64,000 nucleotides of DNA from Gracilaria gracilis (GCA_030374805.1 JARGSG010000224.1:620001-684000); one strand, 5' to 3'; positions 1 to 10,810 are shown, numbered from the stretch's first letter. Translations and numbers: made by a program. Notes: generated from the letters alone by a model not told the origin.

Positions 1-1508
1 GAAACTACAAGCTGGGCAAGATGCTCGGCGTTGGTAGTTTCAGTCGCGTCAAAATCGCAGAGCACGAACCCACCGGCAAGAAAGTCGCCGTCAAGATTCT
101 CAACCGTCACAAGATCCGCGATCAGGGTATGGAGGAGAAGCTTAAGCGAGAGATTAAGATCCTCAAGCTGTGCATGCACCCGCATATCATTCGCCTCTAC
201 GAGGTCATTGAAACTTCTACCGACGTGTACGTTATCACCGAGTATTCCTCCGGGGGTGAACTCTTTGATTATATCGTTGAGCGCGGAAGACTGGCCGAAC
301 CAGAGGCGCGTCGCTTTTTCCAGCAAATCATATCGGGCGTAGAATACTGCCACAAGCATATGGTCGCGCACCGCGATCTCAAACCGGAAAATTTGCTCCT
401 CGATGAGCACTCGAACGTCAAGATAGCCGATTTTGGACTCAGTAACTGCATGCGAGACGGTTGTTTCCTCAAGACCAGTTGCGGAAGCCCCAACTACGCC
501 GCTCCAGAAGTTATTTCGGGCAAGTTGTACGCAGGACCGGAGGTTGATATATGGAGTTGCGGCGTCATTGTTTACGCGTTGCTCTGCGGAACTCTTCCTT
601 TTGATGATGAGAGCATTCCCTACCTGTTTCGGAAGATCAAAGGCGGTCTCTACATATTGCCAAGCTATTTGTCGGATCTCAGCAAAGACCTCATTTCCAA
701 AATGCTCGTCACCGATCCTTTGAAGCGCATCAACATGGATGAGATTCGGAGACATCCTTGGTTCTTGCAGGACCTTCCACGATATCTGGCAGTTTCGTCC
801 CGCGTGGGCGCTCATCTAGACCACATTGACGAAGACATACTGCAAGATGCGTTGCGAAAGACCCAGCACCCGCGCGACAAAGTTACGAGAGCATTACGAA
901 AGGGACGACGAAACCACTACACTGTTGCGTACCACCTAATCAAAGACGCGCAGCAGAACCTAGATACAAGTCTAGACCCAGCTGCTGCGTTGAGCGGGGC
1001 CGATGCGGAAAGCATGGACCAGGGGTCGTTTAGTGGGTTCAGTGCACATGTGCAACACGTTTTCATGAATGGGGCTCCTCCTGTTCCGGAGAGTCCCATG
1101 ATAACTGATACACAGGGGAGTGCGGACATGTCAGCGAGTGAGTCGAACGGCATGGTATTGCAGACACCGCTCATGACGTCGCCAAATGGATCGCTGCACG
1201 CTGGGACAAGATTGGGAGAACGCGAGTGGGATGTTGGAATTCGATGCGCACAACGACTGCCAGCAGATGCGATGATGGAAGTATACCGAGCGCTTCACGC
1301 GCTGCACTGGCGGTGGAAGACTCCTCCGAGACAAAGTTTTCAAATACGCGTATTGGTGGACAATAGCGGACAAGAACGGCCAGTGAGATTGTGTCTGCAG
1401 TTGTTCAAGTCATCGTCGGGATACCAGCTGGACGTACAACGGATCGATGGGGACCTTATTGCTTACTTTGTTGCTTGCTCGGAGCTGATGAGAGAGTTGC
1501 GAGTGTAG
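1..1508 (+). CDS. SnRK1: SnRK1/AMPK alpha-like Ser/Thr kinase, 5' end outside window
   Basis: Energy-sensing Ser/Thr kinase catalytic subunit of the SNF1/AMPK/SnRK1 family. The frame is already open at base 3 and reads N-Y-K-L-G-K before the first visible Met (base 21), so the true start lies upstream. The glycine loop (G-V-G-S-F-S-R-V) is followed by the AVKIL lysine, HRDLKPENLLL, DFGLSN, and an activation loop TSCGSPNYAAPEVI that carries the family's regulatory threonine. After the kinase domain comes a UBA/autoinhibitory-like stretch (HIDEDILQDAL), a Ser/Gly/Met-rich linker, and a C-terminal KA1-like domain (about the last 90 residues) that in this family binds the beta/gamma subunits. The family assignment is clear; the exact orthologue name is inferred from the plant-like activation loop. 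Confidence 0.93.
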   Translation, partial: NYKLGKMLGVGSFSRVKIAEHEPTGKKVAVKILNRHKIRDQGMEEKLKREIKILKLCMHPHIIRLYEVIETSTDVYVITEYSSGGELFDYIVERGRLAEPEARRFFQQIISGVEYCHKHMVAHRDLKPENLLLDEHSNVKIADFGLSNCMRDGCFLKTSCGSPNYAAPEVISGKLYAGPEVDIWSCGVIVYALLCGTLPFDDESIPYLFRKIKGGLYILPSYLSDLSKDLISKMLVTDPLKRINMDEIRRHPWFLQDLPRYLAVSSRVGAHLDHIDEDILQDALRKTQHPRDKVTRALRKGRRNHYTVAYHLIKDAQQNLDTSLDPAAALSGADAESMDQGSFSGFSAHVQHVFMNGAPPVPESPMITDTQGSADMSASESNGMVLQTPLMTSPNGSLHAGTRLGEREWDVGIRCAQRLPADAMMEVYRALHALHWRWKTPPRQSFQIRVLVDNSGQERPVRLCLQLFKSSSGYQLDVQRIDGDLIAYFVACSELMRELRV

Positions 1509-1593
1509 CAAATGAACATGAGCTGGGCCGGCGCGCGTGCAGAATGGAACGTAGTGTATATGGGGAGTTGATTGCGGTTAGTTTACTTTGCAG

Positions 1594-2322
1594 TTACACT
1601 ATAAGCGAGCTGGTGAGGTTGGGAAACCTTCTGAACAAGGCGATGATGCAGGTGTCATCCAGACCATGGCCACGCATGTTTGCTGAGCGCGAGGCTCTGT
1701 GTTCGGTGTAGGTTCCTAACATGCGGCATAGTTGGTCGGGTAGCGGCCTCTGCACGCCACATCCATGCAAGCCTAATCGATGTAAATATGGTACATTGCC
1801 CCAGTCGGACGGCAGCTCCGGGATGTTATTAAAGTGCAGCAGGAGCGTCTCCAGCTTTGGTAGCAGGAGCACGGCAGTGGGAAATGCGCTGAGATTGTTG
1901 TGCGAGAGGTTGAGGAAGCGGAGGCTGGTACAGTGGCGGATCTCAGGGGGAATACGGCGGAGACGACAGTGCGATAGGTCGAGCAGCTGCAGCTGGCGCA
2001 GTTCGGAGAGAGCGCTGAGGTCGGTGAGGGGAGAATTGCAGCGAAGCACCTTGAGGCGTACAAAGAGTGTGGGCGGCAGGGCGGCGCGCTGTCGGCTGGT
2101 ACGAAGATGCGGCTCATCGCGGAAGAGGCGCACGCCGGGCGCCGAACGAACCCACGAATCGCGCAACGGGCGCAAGCGAGCGACGCGTAAGCGCAACAGC
2201 TGCGAGTGGTGGCGGTCGGGCAGCGCTGCGCAGAAGCTCAGCGCATCGGAGAGCGGCAGACGGGCGAGGATGAGCAGACGCACGTCGAGCGGGAGGTCGG
2301 GCAGTTTGAGAGGCGTAGTCAT
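1594..2322 (-). CDS. Leucine-rich-repeat protein with F-box-like N-terminus (copy A)
   Basis: About 242 residues from the ATG at 2322 (MTTPLKLPDL). The N-terminus resembles an F-box (LPLDVRLLILARLPLSDAL), then four or so 23-residue leucine-rich repeats with LxxLxLSxNxL cores (for example LRFLNLSHNNLSAFP), and a tail ending FRRFPNLTSSLIV. The frame stays open upstream to 3246, but that part lies antisense to copy B and is Arg/Ala-rich, so it is treated as a shadow. The gene is divergently paired with copy B at 2903, whose product has the same layout. Possible role: substrate adaptor of an SCF ubiquitin ligase, or a generic LRR scaffold. This is inference from the fold only. Confidence 0.72.
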   Translation of the reverse strand: MTTPLKLPDLPLDVRLLILARLPLSDALSFCAALPDRHHSQLLRLRVARLRPLRDSWVRSAPGVRLFRDEPHLRTSRQRAALPPTLFVRLKVLRCNSPLTDLSALSELRQLQLLDLSHCRLRRIPPEIRHCTSLRFLNLSHNNLSAFPTAVLLLPKLETLLLHFNNIPELPSDWGNVPYLHRLGLHGCGVQRPLPDQLCRMLGTYTEHRASRSANMRGHGLDDTCIIALFRRFPNLTSSLIV

Positions 2323-2902
2323 GGCGCGATGGGCGGTTTGGCGGCGATGTGACCGTTGGGGCGGGTAGGGACGTCGACGGCGCAAGTGGGGCGCCTTATG
2401 GGCGATGGTGACGATAGTTGCGTGCGGACTAGTACGCGTTGCGGGGCAGTGGAAGAAGAGCAGAGCCGCGGATGCAACGGGGATGCACTGATGCCAGCGC
2501 ATCGGCTGTGCGTGTGCCGCGCGTGGTGCGCGTGGTGCGCGTGGCGGGCGTGGCGGGGGCGCGCCACTCCGCCAGATGCTGCCCAACCGGCGGCGCGCGC
2601 TGCACGTGAGCTCGCGGCGCATTGGGCGCGCAAGTGGCGCCCTGGCCAAGTGGCCAAGTGGCCAGGTGGAGAAGCCGTGCGGAAAGCTTGCGTCCGCAGC
2701 GCGCTGTGCGTGGCCTGAGTTGTTGCCCAGTGCGCGCCACGCGTGTGCGATGCGCTGCCAGCGACACGCGCCCGCGGCCACCGCGCGAGCCACTGGCTCG
2801 CCGACGTCACCGGCCTGTCGGCGTGCAGTGCAGTTCGCCGCACAGCTGCGTTCGCTGCCCGTCGCATTGCGCCCGCCGACGCCCCGCGCGCCTGCCGTCG
2901 CC
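2323..2902. promoter_or_regulatory. Bidirectional intergenic region between paralogous LRR genes
   Basis: A 580-bp, very GC-rich spacer from which both LRR genes are read outward. It holds two short tandem arrays, GCGCGTGGT-type units at about 2518-2565 and TGGCCAAG units at 2643-2671, and two copies of a GGCGC(GC)AAGTGG-like word near 2379 and 2624. No TATA box is evident. A shared promoter is inferred from layout alone. Confidence 0.45.
2643..2671. repeat. Short tandem repeat, 8-bp unit TGGCCAAG
   Basis: Three consecutive copies (the last with AGG for AAG) lie in the spacer between the two LRR genes. The unit contains the palindrome TGGCCA, so each repeat could bind a dimeric factor, but nothing else supports that. 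Confidence 0.6.
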
Positions 2903-3658
2903 ATGCAGCCACCGCCGTCGCAGCTGCCGCTCGCCGAGCCGCAGCGCTTCGACTGGACTAATCTGCCCGCCGACGTCAAGCAGCTCATCTTGGATGCCGT
3001 CTCTTTGCCAAGCTTGTTGCACAAGTTGCAACAAGTCTTTCCGCGAGACGCGCCGCTGTGCGTGCATACGCGAATCGCCGCGTTGAGCGAGTTGTGGCGA
3101 GCTTGGGTTGTGTCTCCCATAGATGTTAGAAATGTGCCTTCGTTCCGCACGCAGCATGCCCGCCGCGCTTGTTTGCCCACGCAGTTCTGTTTCTTGAGGC
3201 GACTCGTGCTGGGCAGCTCTTCCTTTCGCCGTTTGCCCGTTGCCATTACCGAGTTTGTCGAACTGCGCGTGCTGCATCTCGATCACAACCACCTGCAACA
3301 GCTACCTGATTGCATCAGCGCTTGCTCCAGTCTCGTGCTGCTAGACCTTTCACACAACCACTTTCGCGCTATTCCCCCTGTTGTACTCCGCCTACCGTCA
3401 TTGAAAAACCTCAACCTAGAACACAATCCCCTCGAAACTCTTCCTGTACAGATAACTACCATCCCGAGGCTCAACACGCTCGTACTCAACAGCTGTCGCC
3501 TCACATTTTTGCCATCAGAGCTGCTCCAACTCGTGCAACGCGCAGATGACTTCACATTACAGGTCTCCAACAACCGCTTCCCCCGCCACTACATACTCGA
3601 GCTCACTCGATCCTTCCCGGGCCTCAGATACAAACTCGTGCACGTCATGTACGAATAG
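2903..3658 (+). CDS. Leucine-rich-repeat protein with F-box-like N-terminus (copy B)
   Basis: About 251 residues from the ATG at 2903 (MQPPPSQLPL). An F-box-like segment (LPADVKQLILDAVSLPSLL) precedes leucine-rich repeats (LRVLHLDHNHLQQLP, LVLLDLSHNHFRAIP, LKNLNLEHNPLETLP) and a tail (ILELTRSFPGLRYKLV) that matches the tail of copy A. The frame extends upstream to 2576 without an ATG in a good position, and that part overlaps the spacer, so the 2903 start is preferred. Copies A and B are clear paralogues in head-to-head arrangement. Function is unknown beyond the LRR fold; a ubiquitin-ligase adaptor is possible. Confidence 0.78.
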   Translation: MQPPPSQLPLAEPQRFDWTNLPADVKQLILDAVSLPSLLHKLQQVFPRDAPLCVHTRIAALSELWRAWVVSPIDVRNVPSFRTQHARRACLPTQFCFLRRLVLGSSSFRRLPVAITEFVELRVLHLDHNHLQQLPDCISACSSLVLLDLSHNHFRAIPPVVLRLPSLKNLNLEHNPLETLPVQITTIPRLNTLVLNSCRLTFLPSELLQLVQRADDFTLQVSNNRFPRHYILELTRSFPGLRYKLVHVMYE

Positions 3659-4000
3659 CGCCCTAATAACCATGTTTCGTGTACCGCAAGCGAAAGAACC
3701 ATACCAACACCACCCCACGGCGCCTCCGTGCGCCGTGCTTCTCGTCATGTACCTTGATACTCACTCCGTTAACCACCCGTCTTAATTTTGACTTAACTCG
3801 CACTGCCGAGCGCTGACAACTTTCGTGCTGTCCGCCTTCTAATTTTCTCGACCAAACTCACTCGAACCTCCTCTCCGCCACGCCCTCAATGCAACTCACC
3901 TTATTTCCTCCTCTTTCAACCACAACTTTGCACTTTGCTCCACTCAATCAGCGCGCCAAAACCGCACACACGACCGTCCGCGAGCGTGCACAGTGCGTAC

Positions 4001-7000
4001 ATGCCGCGCTTCGGCCTCCGTGCCATTGACATGGCTGCACCGGCGGTATTGCCCGCAAATAGTTTTCCTCACGCCGAACCAGCCGTGTCTGCGCAGACTG
4101 CCAAAACAAGCACATGTTGCGCCAGTATTCGGGGTGCTCCAGGGCGTCGCTTCTCCTCCGCGCCTAACACTGTAGCGCAAGGAGAGCCGATCGTCAATCA
4201 CTTGAGGTCTTTTCTGGAAGCTGCGGCTGTGAAACCTCCGCCCGAAAACGAGTTGCCGCAGTTTACTTTGGGTATGCATTTGAAAGACGGCGTTGCTAGG
4301 AGGCTCGAGTGGAAGGCGCTCAAAGCTGAGATTTCTCGCGCGGAAGCTGTTACGGCGAAGACGAAAAGTAGTTTATCGGCAAGGGCTAGGCAACGTTATT
4401 TGCTTGACCTGAGGCGATCGGTTTCGAATGCTATATACGGCCTTTTAAGAGATGAAAGGTGTGAAGACAGGGATATGAGGAGTTGTAAGTCTTCATGTTT
4501 TTTCTACTAATGCTCAGATCACGTTCAGTTTGTTGACGGTACTAACTTTCTCGTTCCGATTCTCGTTTTTCCTGTAGATGTAACTAACATCTTGGTTTGG
4601 GCGGATCCACAAAACGCTAGGAAGGCTATTGTGAAAGAGGCTGTTGCAGACTACGTTCGCGAGGTCCGTTCAAAGCCAGAAGATGGTTACCGTTATCCCG
4701 TTATTGTTCTAGCTACAGAGAAGGCGGGGTTTCAGGTTGATCAAGAACCCTGTGAAACCGCCACGACAAGAAGCACAGGCGATGTGAATCGAGATCACAT
4801 TCAATTCCTCGAAGCGTGGCGTGAGGCAGTTACTGGCGAAGCTGAAGTACTCACTGTTGTTGGTGATACCGCGGGCAGTATGAGGGGCTCCTTGGAGGCT
4901 GTACTGGAAGGGTCTGATCACCATTGGGCTTCTACACCAATTATAATCGTAATGTACGCCTCATACGACTCAGCAATCACGGCCAACATGTCTTCTATTC
5001 GCCGTTTGTGTGATGCGAATAATATTAAGCTATGTGTAGAGGGACCCGGACTTGCCTTTATTGCTCAAGCCGCTAGACCATCTGATCCAAACGAATGTCT
5101 CCAGCATGCTGATGTCTTACTGACCAATCCAGGTTCCTGGTTTGGGTTCGAAGAATGCGCTTTCACGAGCATTCATTGTACCCACTCTTCCTCTTCCTGT
5201 AGTACGCAAAGTTATGGGCACGATTCAAAAATTGCAAGCATCACATCCGATATACAACGTGAGGATCAAAGACAAGGAAAAGCAGTTGCATACGTGACCA
5301 AATTGTGGACAGTAATCTCTCAAATCGGGGTTCCAAGGATTAGGGAGAAAGTTGATGCTGTTACACATACTGCGGAAGCCTTGATTTATCACTTGCGTGA
5401 TTGCCAAAGTTTGACAACGTCGTATGAAGGTGTGGGTTGTATTGTTCGCCTCTCATACGAGCTTTCAACTGGTGAGCGTGGCTTCTCGAAAATCGAAGAA
5501 GCCGAAATCCTATCTGCCATCAACAGAAGCCTCTACAGATACGTATCTACTGAGGCCAAGGAATTGCAAGTGTTTTTGGTTATGGTGGACAACATTAGCG
5601 TATTACAATTCTCTCCACTTCGTATGTTGACCGCAAGGACATTTTGGGTGCCTGAGGGTGATCAAGTTCGAAAGTTTACTAATGCCCTGCGGCAAAGAGC
5701 CGAATTCTATCGATTGTGCCGAACGGGTGCTTTAGTTTTCATGGAGAGGATGGCTCTCTGTTCCGATATCGAACTTTTGGAAGACGACGAAGTGAAAGAT
5801 GACGTCTTGCATTGGTATGGTGCGTTTCGCGTTGTCCCAGACGAATGGCAAGGCACGTGGGAAGATTCCTCCTCTGGGCGTCACGTTACAACTACTCTTA
5901 CCAAGATGTTTGTTTCCGAACTGAGTGACTCATTTGCCGGCCTTGTGATGCGTAGTCCCTCACTCAAACAATTACTCGAAAGCTGCTCATTTCAAGGCAG
6001 TACAAAGTCAACGAGGATTACAGGTAACAGCCTTAGAAAAAAGGCTGCGAACCCCTTGGAGTACATATTCCGAAGGGGTTCATGTGCAAACCATATGTCA
6101 CTGGAGCAGAGTGTGACTGACTTGCCGTTCTCGTTCTACATTCACTATGACGATGCTACTTTCAATGCTCCGTTTGTTTCGGTGGAACCGAAGAGAGCGC
6201 ACCCTGTCAACAGAGCATATCGACATGCCTGTACTGCTGCAGAGATCGTTGTTACCGTGCTCCAAGTGGTTTTGAGAAAGTATAGAAGCAAGGATGTTGT
6301 GGCATCACCCAGTCATGGTTCCGTCTACAACCCGGTCGAGTCTGAAAGAACTCCAGTAGAGTCCTTTCCAGTTAGCAAACCCGAAACCAGTCAAGAGGAG
6401 CAGACTCAAGTATGTACAGTTGATGGAAGCTCTTTGGAAGAGCCAGAGATATCATCAACAGATGTCAACCGAAGTGACGATGATGGATTCGTTTCGGCCT
6501 CGAATACACTGTGCACAGAAAGCCCAGTTACCCGTGAAGCAAATCCCAGTCTTTATCAACGGGACACAAACTCATATCGCAATCGAGACAAATATGTTAA
6601 CGCAAAGCCGCACAACACAGAACAGGGTCATTTACGGGACTGTTCCAAGATACCGGGTGAAGGAGCATCGAATGATGGTGTTTCCATCATCGAAACTCCA
6701 CCGACCTCGTCGTCTGCCACGCATACCCAGTTTGGTCAAGGGGTGCAAAGTCGGATTCCCTGGATGGACTTAGTGACTACCGAACATCTGAGTTCAGATG
6801 CGGACTCCGAAGGCAGTGATGGGGAATACACTGACGAGGAAGATGATTCGCTGACTGAAGAAGATGGTTCGCTTACTGAAGACGGATCAGACTATCAAGA
6901 TACTGATAGTTCAGATCAAGAAAGTGACGAGGGAAGCTCCGAAGACGACAGTTCTGAAAATGAAAGTTCGGAAAGCTCAGCGGATGAGGGATACAGTGGC

Positions 7001-7933
7001 AATGAGGAAAGTGATGGAGAAAGTGAGACAAGCAGTTCAAGCAGTTCAAGCAGTGATATCGAAAGCGACCATGAGAACTCAACTCTCGAAGCAATGGGAG
7101 AGTCGAAGACGGAAATGAGACCTGCCTCTGAACTCGTGAAAGGCAATATCAAACGTTCTGCATGGCTTTCCTCATGGTTTGGGGCGAAAAATGTTCAAGG
7201 ACCTTCGCCGATAATCGCCGCAAATGTTCACGACGTATCACAACATGTAGCAAGAAGCGATGCTGAAATGAACTCATCGAGAAGAAATACATCTCATCGC
7301 AGAGTGTCACCCAATAGCAAATCTCCACCGACTTCATGTTCTAGTCGCGAAACGAGCGAGAGTGAGAGCGTTGTTTCCAGTGAAACCATACAAAGTTCAT
7401 CAACCGAAGACAGTAATCTAAGCTCATCTAATATATCTGAGCAACACCAAAATCCCCCCGGGAAAGAGACAAATAAGTCATCCAAAACATCAAAATCTTA
7501 CCGGCAATGGGGATGGTGGAAGCAGAAGACGAGAACAAACTCAGAATCAGACGAAGCTTCTAATTCTTCCGAAGACCAAAGACCCAGACGTCCTGACGAC
7601 GACGAGGACACTTCATCTTCATATGATGACGACGAGAGCGCATTTCCAGGTGCTTTTTCCATAGCCTCTTCAGAGGTCTCGTCTACTGCCAGTCAGGAAT
7701 CAGTTAGCGAAAGCAACAGTGAGACGAATGAAGGGTCTTCTCATAGTTCTAGCACGTCTTCGAATTCAAGCATCGAATCTGAAACGCAGCGTTCCAGAAC
7801 TCGAGGTTTATCTGACAACAAGCCCAGAAGGCCTTGGTTTCCTTACTTCGGCTATTATGGTTTCTCGAGTGTGGGGGGTTCGGGTCGGAAAGAAAAGAAG
7901 TCGAGTTCATCAAATCGCCGTAGACGATATTGA
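4001..7933 (+). CDS. PDXDC1: PDXDC1-like PLP-decarboxylase-fold protein with long acidic Ser-rich tail (two exons)
   Basis: Exons 4001-4484 and 4578-7933 join in frame to give about 1279 residues; the first ATG (MPRFGLRAID) starts the frame. The N-terminus (Arg/Ser/Ala-rich, ending GRRFSSAP) could be a mitochondrial presequence. The central part matches PDXDC1, a divergent group II decarboxylase family: LCVEGPGLA near residue 312 sits where true enzymes have the HVDAA motif, DVLLTNPGSWFGF near residue 340 corresponds to PDXDC1's TPGPWLG segment, and LQFSPLRM lies further on. The usual PLP-binding Lys in the S-x-x-x-x-x-HK context is not present, so it may be a pseudoenzyme. From about residue 900 to the end it is dominated by Ser/Glu/Asp runs with W-rich islands (SWFGAKN, WGWWKQKT). 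That tail is far longer than in animal PDXDC1. Confidence 0.75.
4485..4577 (+). other. Spliceosomal intron (93 nt) in PDXDC1-like gene
   Basis: The donor is GTAAGT at 4485, a perfect TACTAAC branch site lies at 4540-4546, and the acceptor CTGTAG ends at 4577. Removing it joins two open frames across a codon (phase 1) with no stop. The frame would otherwise end at TAA just after the donor. Confidence 0.88.
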
Positions 7934-8599
7934 GCCTGGACGCACTTTTATTGAACTAAAGCATTTCTTTGCTAGATAGGTTTTTGTCATCTGTTCTCCC
8001 TCTTTTAACTTTCGGTTCGGGCATTGCCCACTGTGACGCCCCCAAATGCGTAGCAATGTCGTTATTCGAACGAAAAAGCTGTACATGTAGCGAAAATACA
8101 GACATCTCGTACGACTCTCACGATCCCCCGTCCGTATCTTACATTCTGGTGCGCAGGCCCCTCTGGGGGTCACCTGGAAGCGAATCCTTCGCGAATCCTT
8201 CCAGAGTGGCTTGCCGGTTGAGAATGCTAACTGTAATCGTTTGTACTACAAGAGCAATATCTGGCTCTGACTTCTCATTCTGATCGATGATCGCGAACAT
8301 GATGGTGGTGACGAATAAATCTGGGGATAAGGATGAGACGAAAGAGTTTCGGATGGGCGAAAATGCTCGTTTATGTGCATTCTTCTTCAAGAAGAGGGAT
8401 TTCCCCAGGCCCGTAGCTGTGACTGACTGACTAGCGAGGCCAGTCGTTCGAGCGAATAGATCGCACTATCGAAAAAAGGGTTTGGCATAGCTATAGTGAC
8501 TAAAGAAGTGACTGACAGACTACATTTGGCGCTGACTAATGACTTTCAACTCCTCGGTTTAGTTAGTCGCATTTACGGGCCTAGATTTCCCTGAACATC
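7934..8599. other. Convergent intergenic region
   Basis: This 666-bp spacer separates the convergent 3' ends of the PDXDC1-like gene and the alkaline phosphatase gene. It presumably holds both polyadenylation regions. I see no convincing gene or repeat in it. Confidence 0.6.
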
Positions 8600-10810
8600 T
8601 TACATCGGCATCACGCTACCATCCTTAATGTAGCACAGCTTGTTATTCGGAAGTACGAAGGAAGTCGGACCATTTTTCGAACAGGCGCAGGCGTAGCCCT
8701 CTCCTACTTCCCCGCAATGGCATAACTTATCATCATGCTTGCACTTCACAACGTCGCTGTAGAGATACTCGTCAGTGTCTATCTCACCGTCAGTACCGAA
8801 ACCAAGGGCTGACGCAATGATATGGAAGATTTCAGTATTGTCCATGTTACCGCCAACCTTCTCAGCCCCTGGGCCGTATCCAAATACACCGACGTCTTGC
8901 ATGGTGTGTACACCAGTGGAGCCTGTCGAACCAATGTTACCGGAAAGGAAAATGCCGTTCGGATCATCTTCCGGGTTGTTGAAATAGCCAAGCTCAGTTC
9001 GGAGAGCTGGCTTCTTGATAGAAGTGGACACCTTGTAGTCCTCAGTGTGGTCAGGGAAATTGTTCATACCCGCCGCAAGAGTAGTGCGGACATCCCAGGT
9101 ATCCGGAAAACCGTCGCCATCACTGTCAGCGTAATCGGGATAACCAGCGTTGGAATAGGTACCGATAGCAGTACGACGAGCACGGTTAGATTCGCGAATA
9201 GTCATACCAGAAGTTTCTTCCACGGACGCGTTGAAAACGGTGCCGTCGTTGGCGACTACTGCACCGCAGTAGTTGTCGACATCAGCGATAGGGTTCTCCT
9301 CGCTGGCGGCGACAGCATCGTCCCAGATCTTGGTATCGACAGTACCAAAAACATCGAAACCATGGCCATGATCAGCTGTGGCGATAATGAGGGTATCATC
9401 ACCGTTCTCCTTGGCCCAGGTCTTGACTTGACTGACAGTGTTATCCATCTCAATCAAGTCAGAGAGTGTACGTGGCACATCGAGCGGATGGGCAGATTTG
9501 TCAACAGAGGCAGCCTCGACCATGAGATAGAAACCATTCTCATTCTTGGAGAGCACTTTGATGGCGGACATAACCATCTCATCGAGGTTGGGCTGGTCAA
9601 CCGGAGCCGGACCGTCAACAGTCGGAGAGTTGTCGGCATCGTCCATGTTGTCAGTGTAGACATTTCTATCAAGCCACACCTCCATGTTGCCGTTGTGAGA
9701 GACGGTGAGAAGCTTCTCAGTGGTTGCATCTTCTGCGGCAGCTATCATCTCTGCGCGAGTGTGAGTGACGGTATAGCCCTTCGACGAGAAGTTCGAGTAC
9801 ATGTTAGAGCCATCGATGGAGCGGTCCGGCTTGAAGTACTTGCCACCACCTCCCATGATGACATCAGGTTGCACCGGCAACACGCAGTCCTTGCAGCCGT
9901 TGATAGCCTGAGCAGTGATAGCAGCCTTCTCAGCACGACGACGGACGTGAGCCCAGACGGCAGCCGGAGTGGCGTCTTGAATCTCTGCGGTGGTGACAAC
10001 ACCCACTGACATACCAAATTTGCGCTTGATGTGCTCGGCAATGGTCTCCTGCTTCGGGTGAGCAAAGTCGTCATCACCAGAATCTGCATACACACCGAGG
10101 GCATTGACAGATGATTTCTGTCCAGTATTCATGGAGGTAGCCGAGTTGGCGGAATCAGTGATAATAGAGTCAACACCAGACGGGTTCTGAAGGCCGAAGT
10201 AGGGCATCTTCTCCATATGGAGAAGATCCTTATACTTTCCGTGCACCATACCACGAGAAACGAGACGAGCCGCGGCCATCATCGGGAGCGACATACCGTC
10301 ACCAACAAAGAGTACGACGTTCTTAGCACGTCTCTTTGTGGGCTCACGCACAATGTAGGTGACTTCGGTGGTGACACCGCGGGCAAAGACGGTGACCTTG
10401 GCAGGGCCCTTACCGTACTTCTTGTCGATGAAGACGTTACGGTACATAACAGCATAGGACTTGAAGCCTTCCGGAGTCTCATCAGCCTGATCCTCGAAGG
10501 CCTCGAGCGTCCAATTCCTGAGCTCAGGTTCCTTGCCGAAAAGAGCCTCCGGAGTGAGAACGTCACCGGACGGGAGGGTTAGTTTGATATCCATTGCCTG
10601 ACGGAATTCCTTGTTAATAGTTGCATCCTCCGGGATGTGAAGAGCAACTTGAAAGTCAAAAAACGTTTCACACTGCAGGTTAGCATCATCAATGGGATAA
10701 ATACACACGTTCTTGCCTGACGGACAGCCGAAATGACGCTCAGGCTTCTGTAGAGCATACGCAGATGCACAGAGAGCAGCAGAAACAAGAACGAAGTTAG
10801 CGAACTTCAT
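8600..10810 (-). CDS. Secreted alkaline phosphatase (PhoA-type)
   Basis: 736 residues from the ATG at 10810. A signal peptide (MKFANFVLVSAALCASAYA) makes it an extracellular or cell-surface phosphomonoesterase. A 39-codon upstream extension to 10927 would mask the signal peptide and is rejected. Visible PhoA-family metal and catalytic motifs are VGDGMS (residues 169-174), TDSANSAT with the nucleophile Ser near residue 220, VDKSAHPLD (436-444), TADHGHG (478-484) and the late zinc His in GVHTMQDV (about 635). An insertion at about 560-575 reads DSDGDGFPD, a calcium-binding thrombospondin-3-like loop. The last 50 residues are Cys-rich (CHCGEVGEGYACAC). The likely role is release of phosphate from organic phosphorus outside the cell. 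Confidence 0.95.
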   Translation of the reverse strand: MKFANFVLVSAALCASAYALQKPERHFGCPSGKNVCIYPIDDANLQCETFFDFQVALHIPEDATINKEFRQAMDIKLTLPSGDVLTPEALFGKEPELRNWTLEAFEDQADETPEGFKSYAVMYRNVFIDKKYGKGPAKVTVFARGVTTEVTYIVREPTKRRAKNVVLFVGDGMSLPMMAAARLVSRGMVHGKYKDLLHMEKMPYFGLQNPSGVDSIITDSANSATSMNTGQKSSVNALGVYADSGDDDFAHPKQETIAEHIKRKFGMSVGVVTTAEIQDATPAAVWAHVRRRAEKAAITAQAINGCKDCVLPVQPDVIMGGGGKYFKPDRSIDGSNMYSNFSSKGYTVTHTRAEMIAAAEDATTEKLLTVSHNGNMEVWLDRNVYTDNMDDADNSPTVDGPAPVDQPNLDEMVMSAIKVLSKNENGFYLMVEAASVDKSAHPLDVPRTLSDLIEMDNTVSQVKTWAKENGDDTLIIATADHGHGFDVFGTVDTKIWDDAVAASEENPIADVDNYCGAVVANDGTVFNASVEETSGMTIRESNRARRTAIGTYSNAGYPDYADSDGDGFPDTWDVRTTLAAGMNNFPDHTEDYKVSTSIKKPALRTELGYFNNPEDDPNGIFLSGNIGSTGSTGVHTMQDVGVFGYGPGAEKVGGNMDNTEIFHIIASALGFGTDGEIDTDEYLYSDVVKCKHDDKLCHCGEVGEGYACACSKNGPTSFVLPNNKLCYIKDGSVMPM

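Noticed and set aside
2323..3246. Upstream extension of the minus-strand LRR frame to 3246
   Set aside because: It overlaps copy B in antisense and is Arg/Ala/Thr-rich low-complexity; the ATG at 2322 begins the F-box-like segment.
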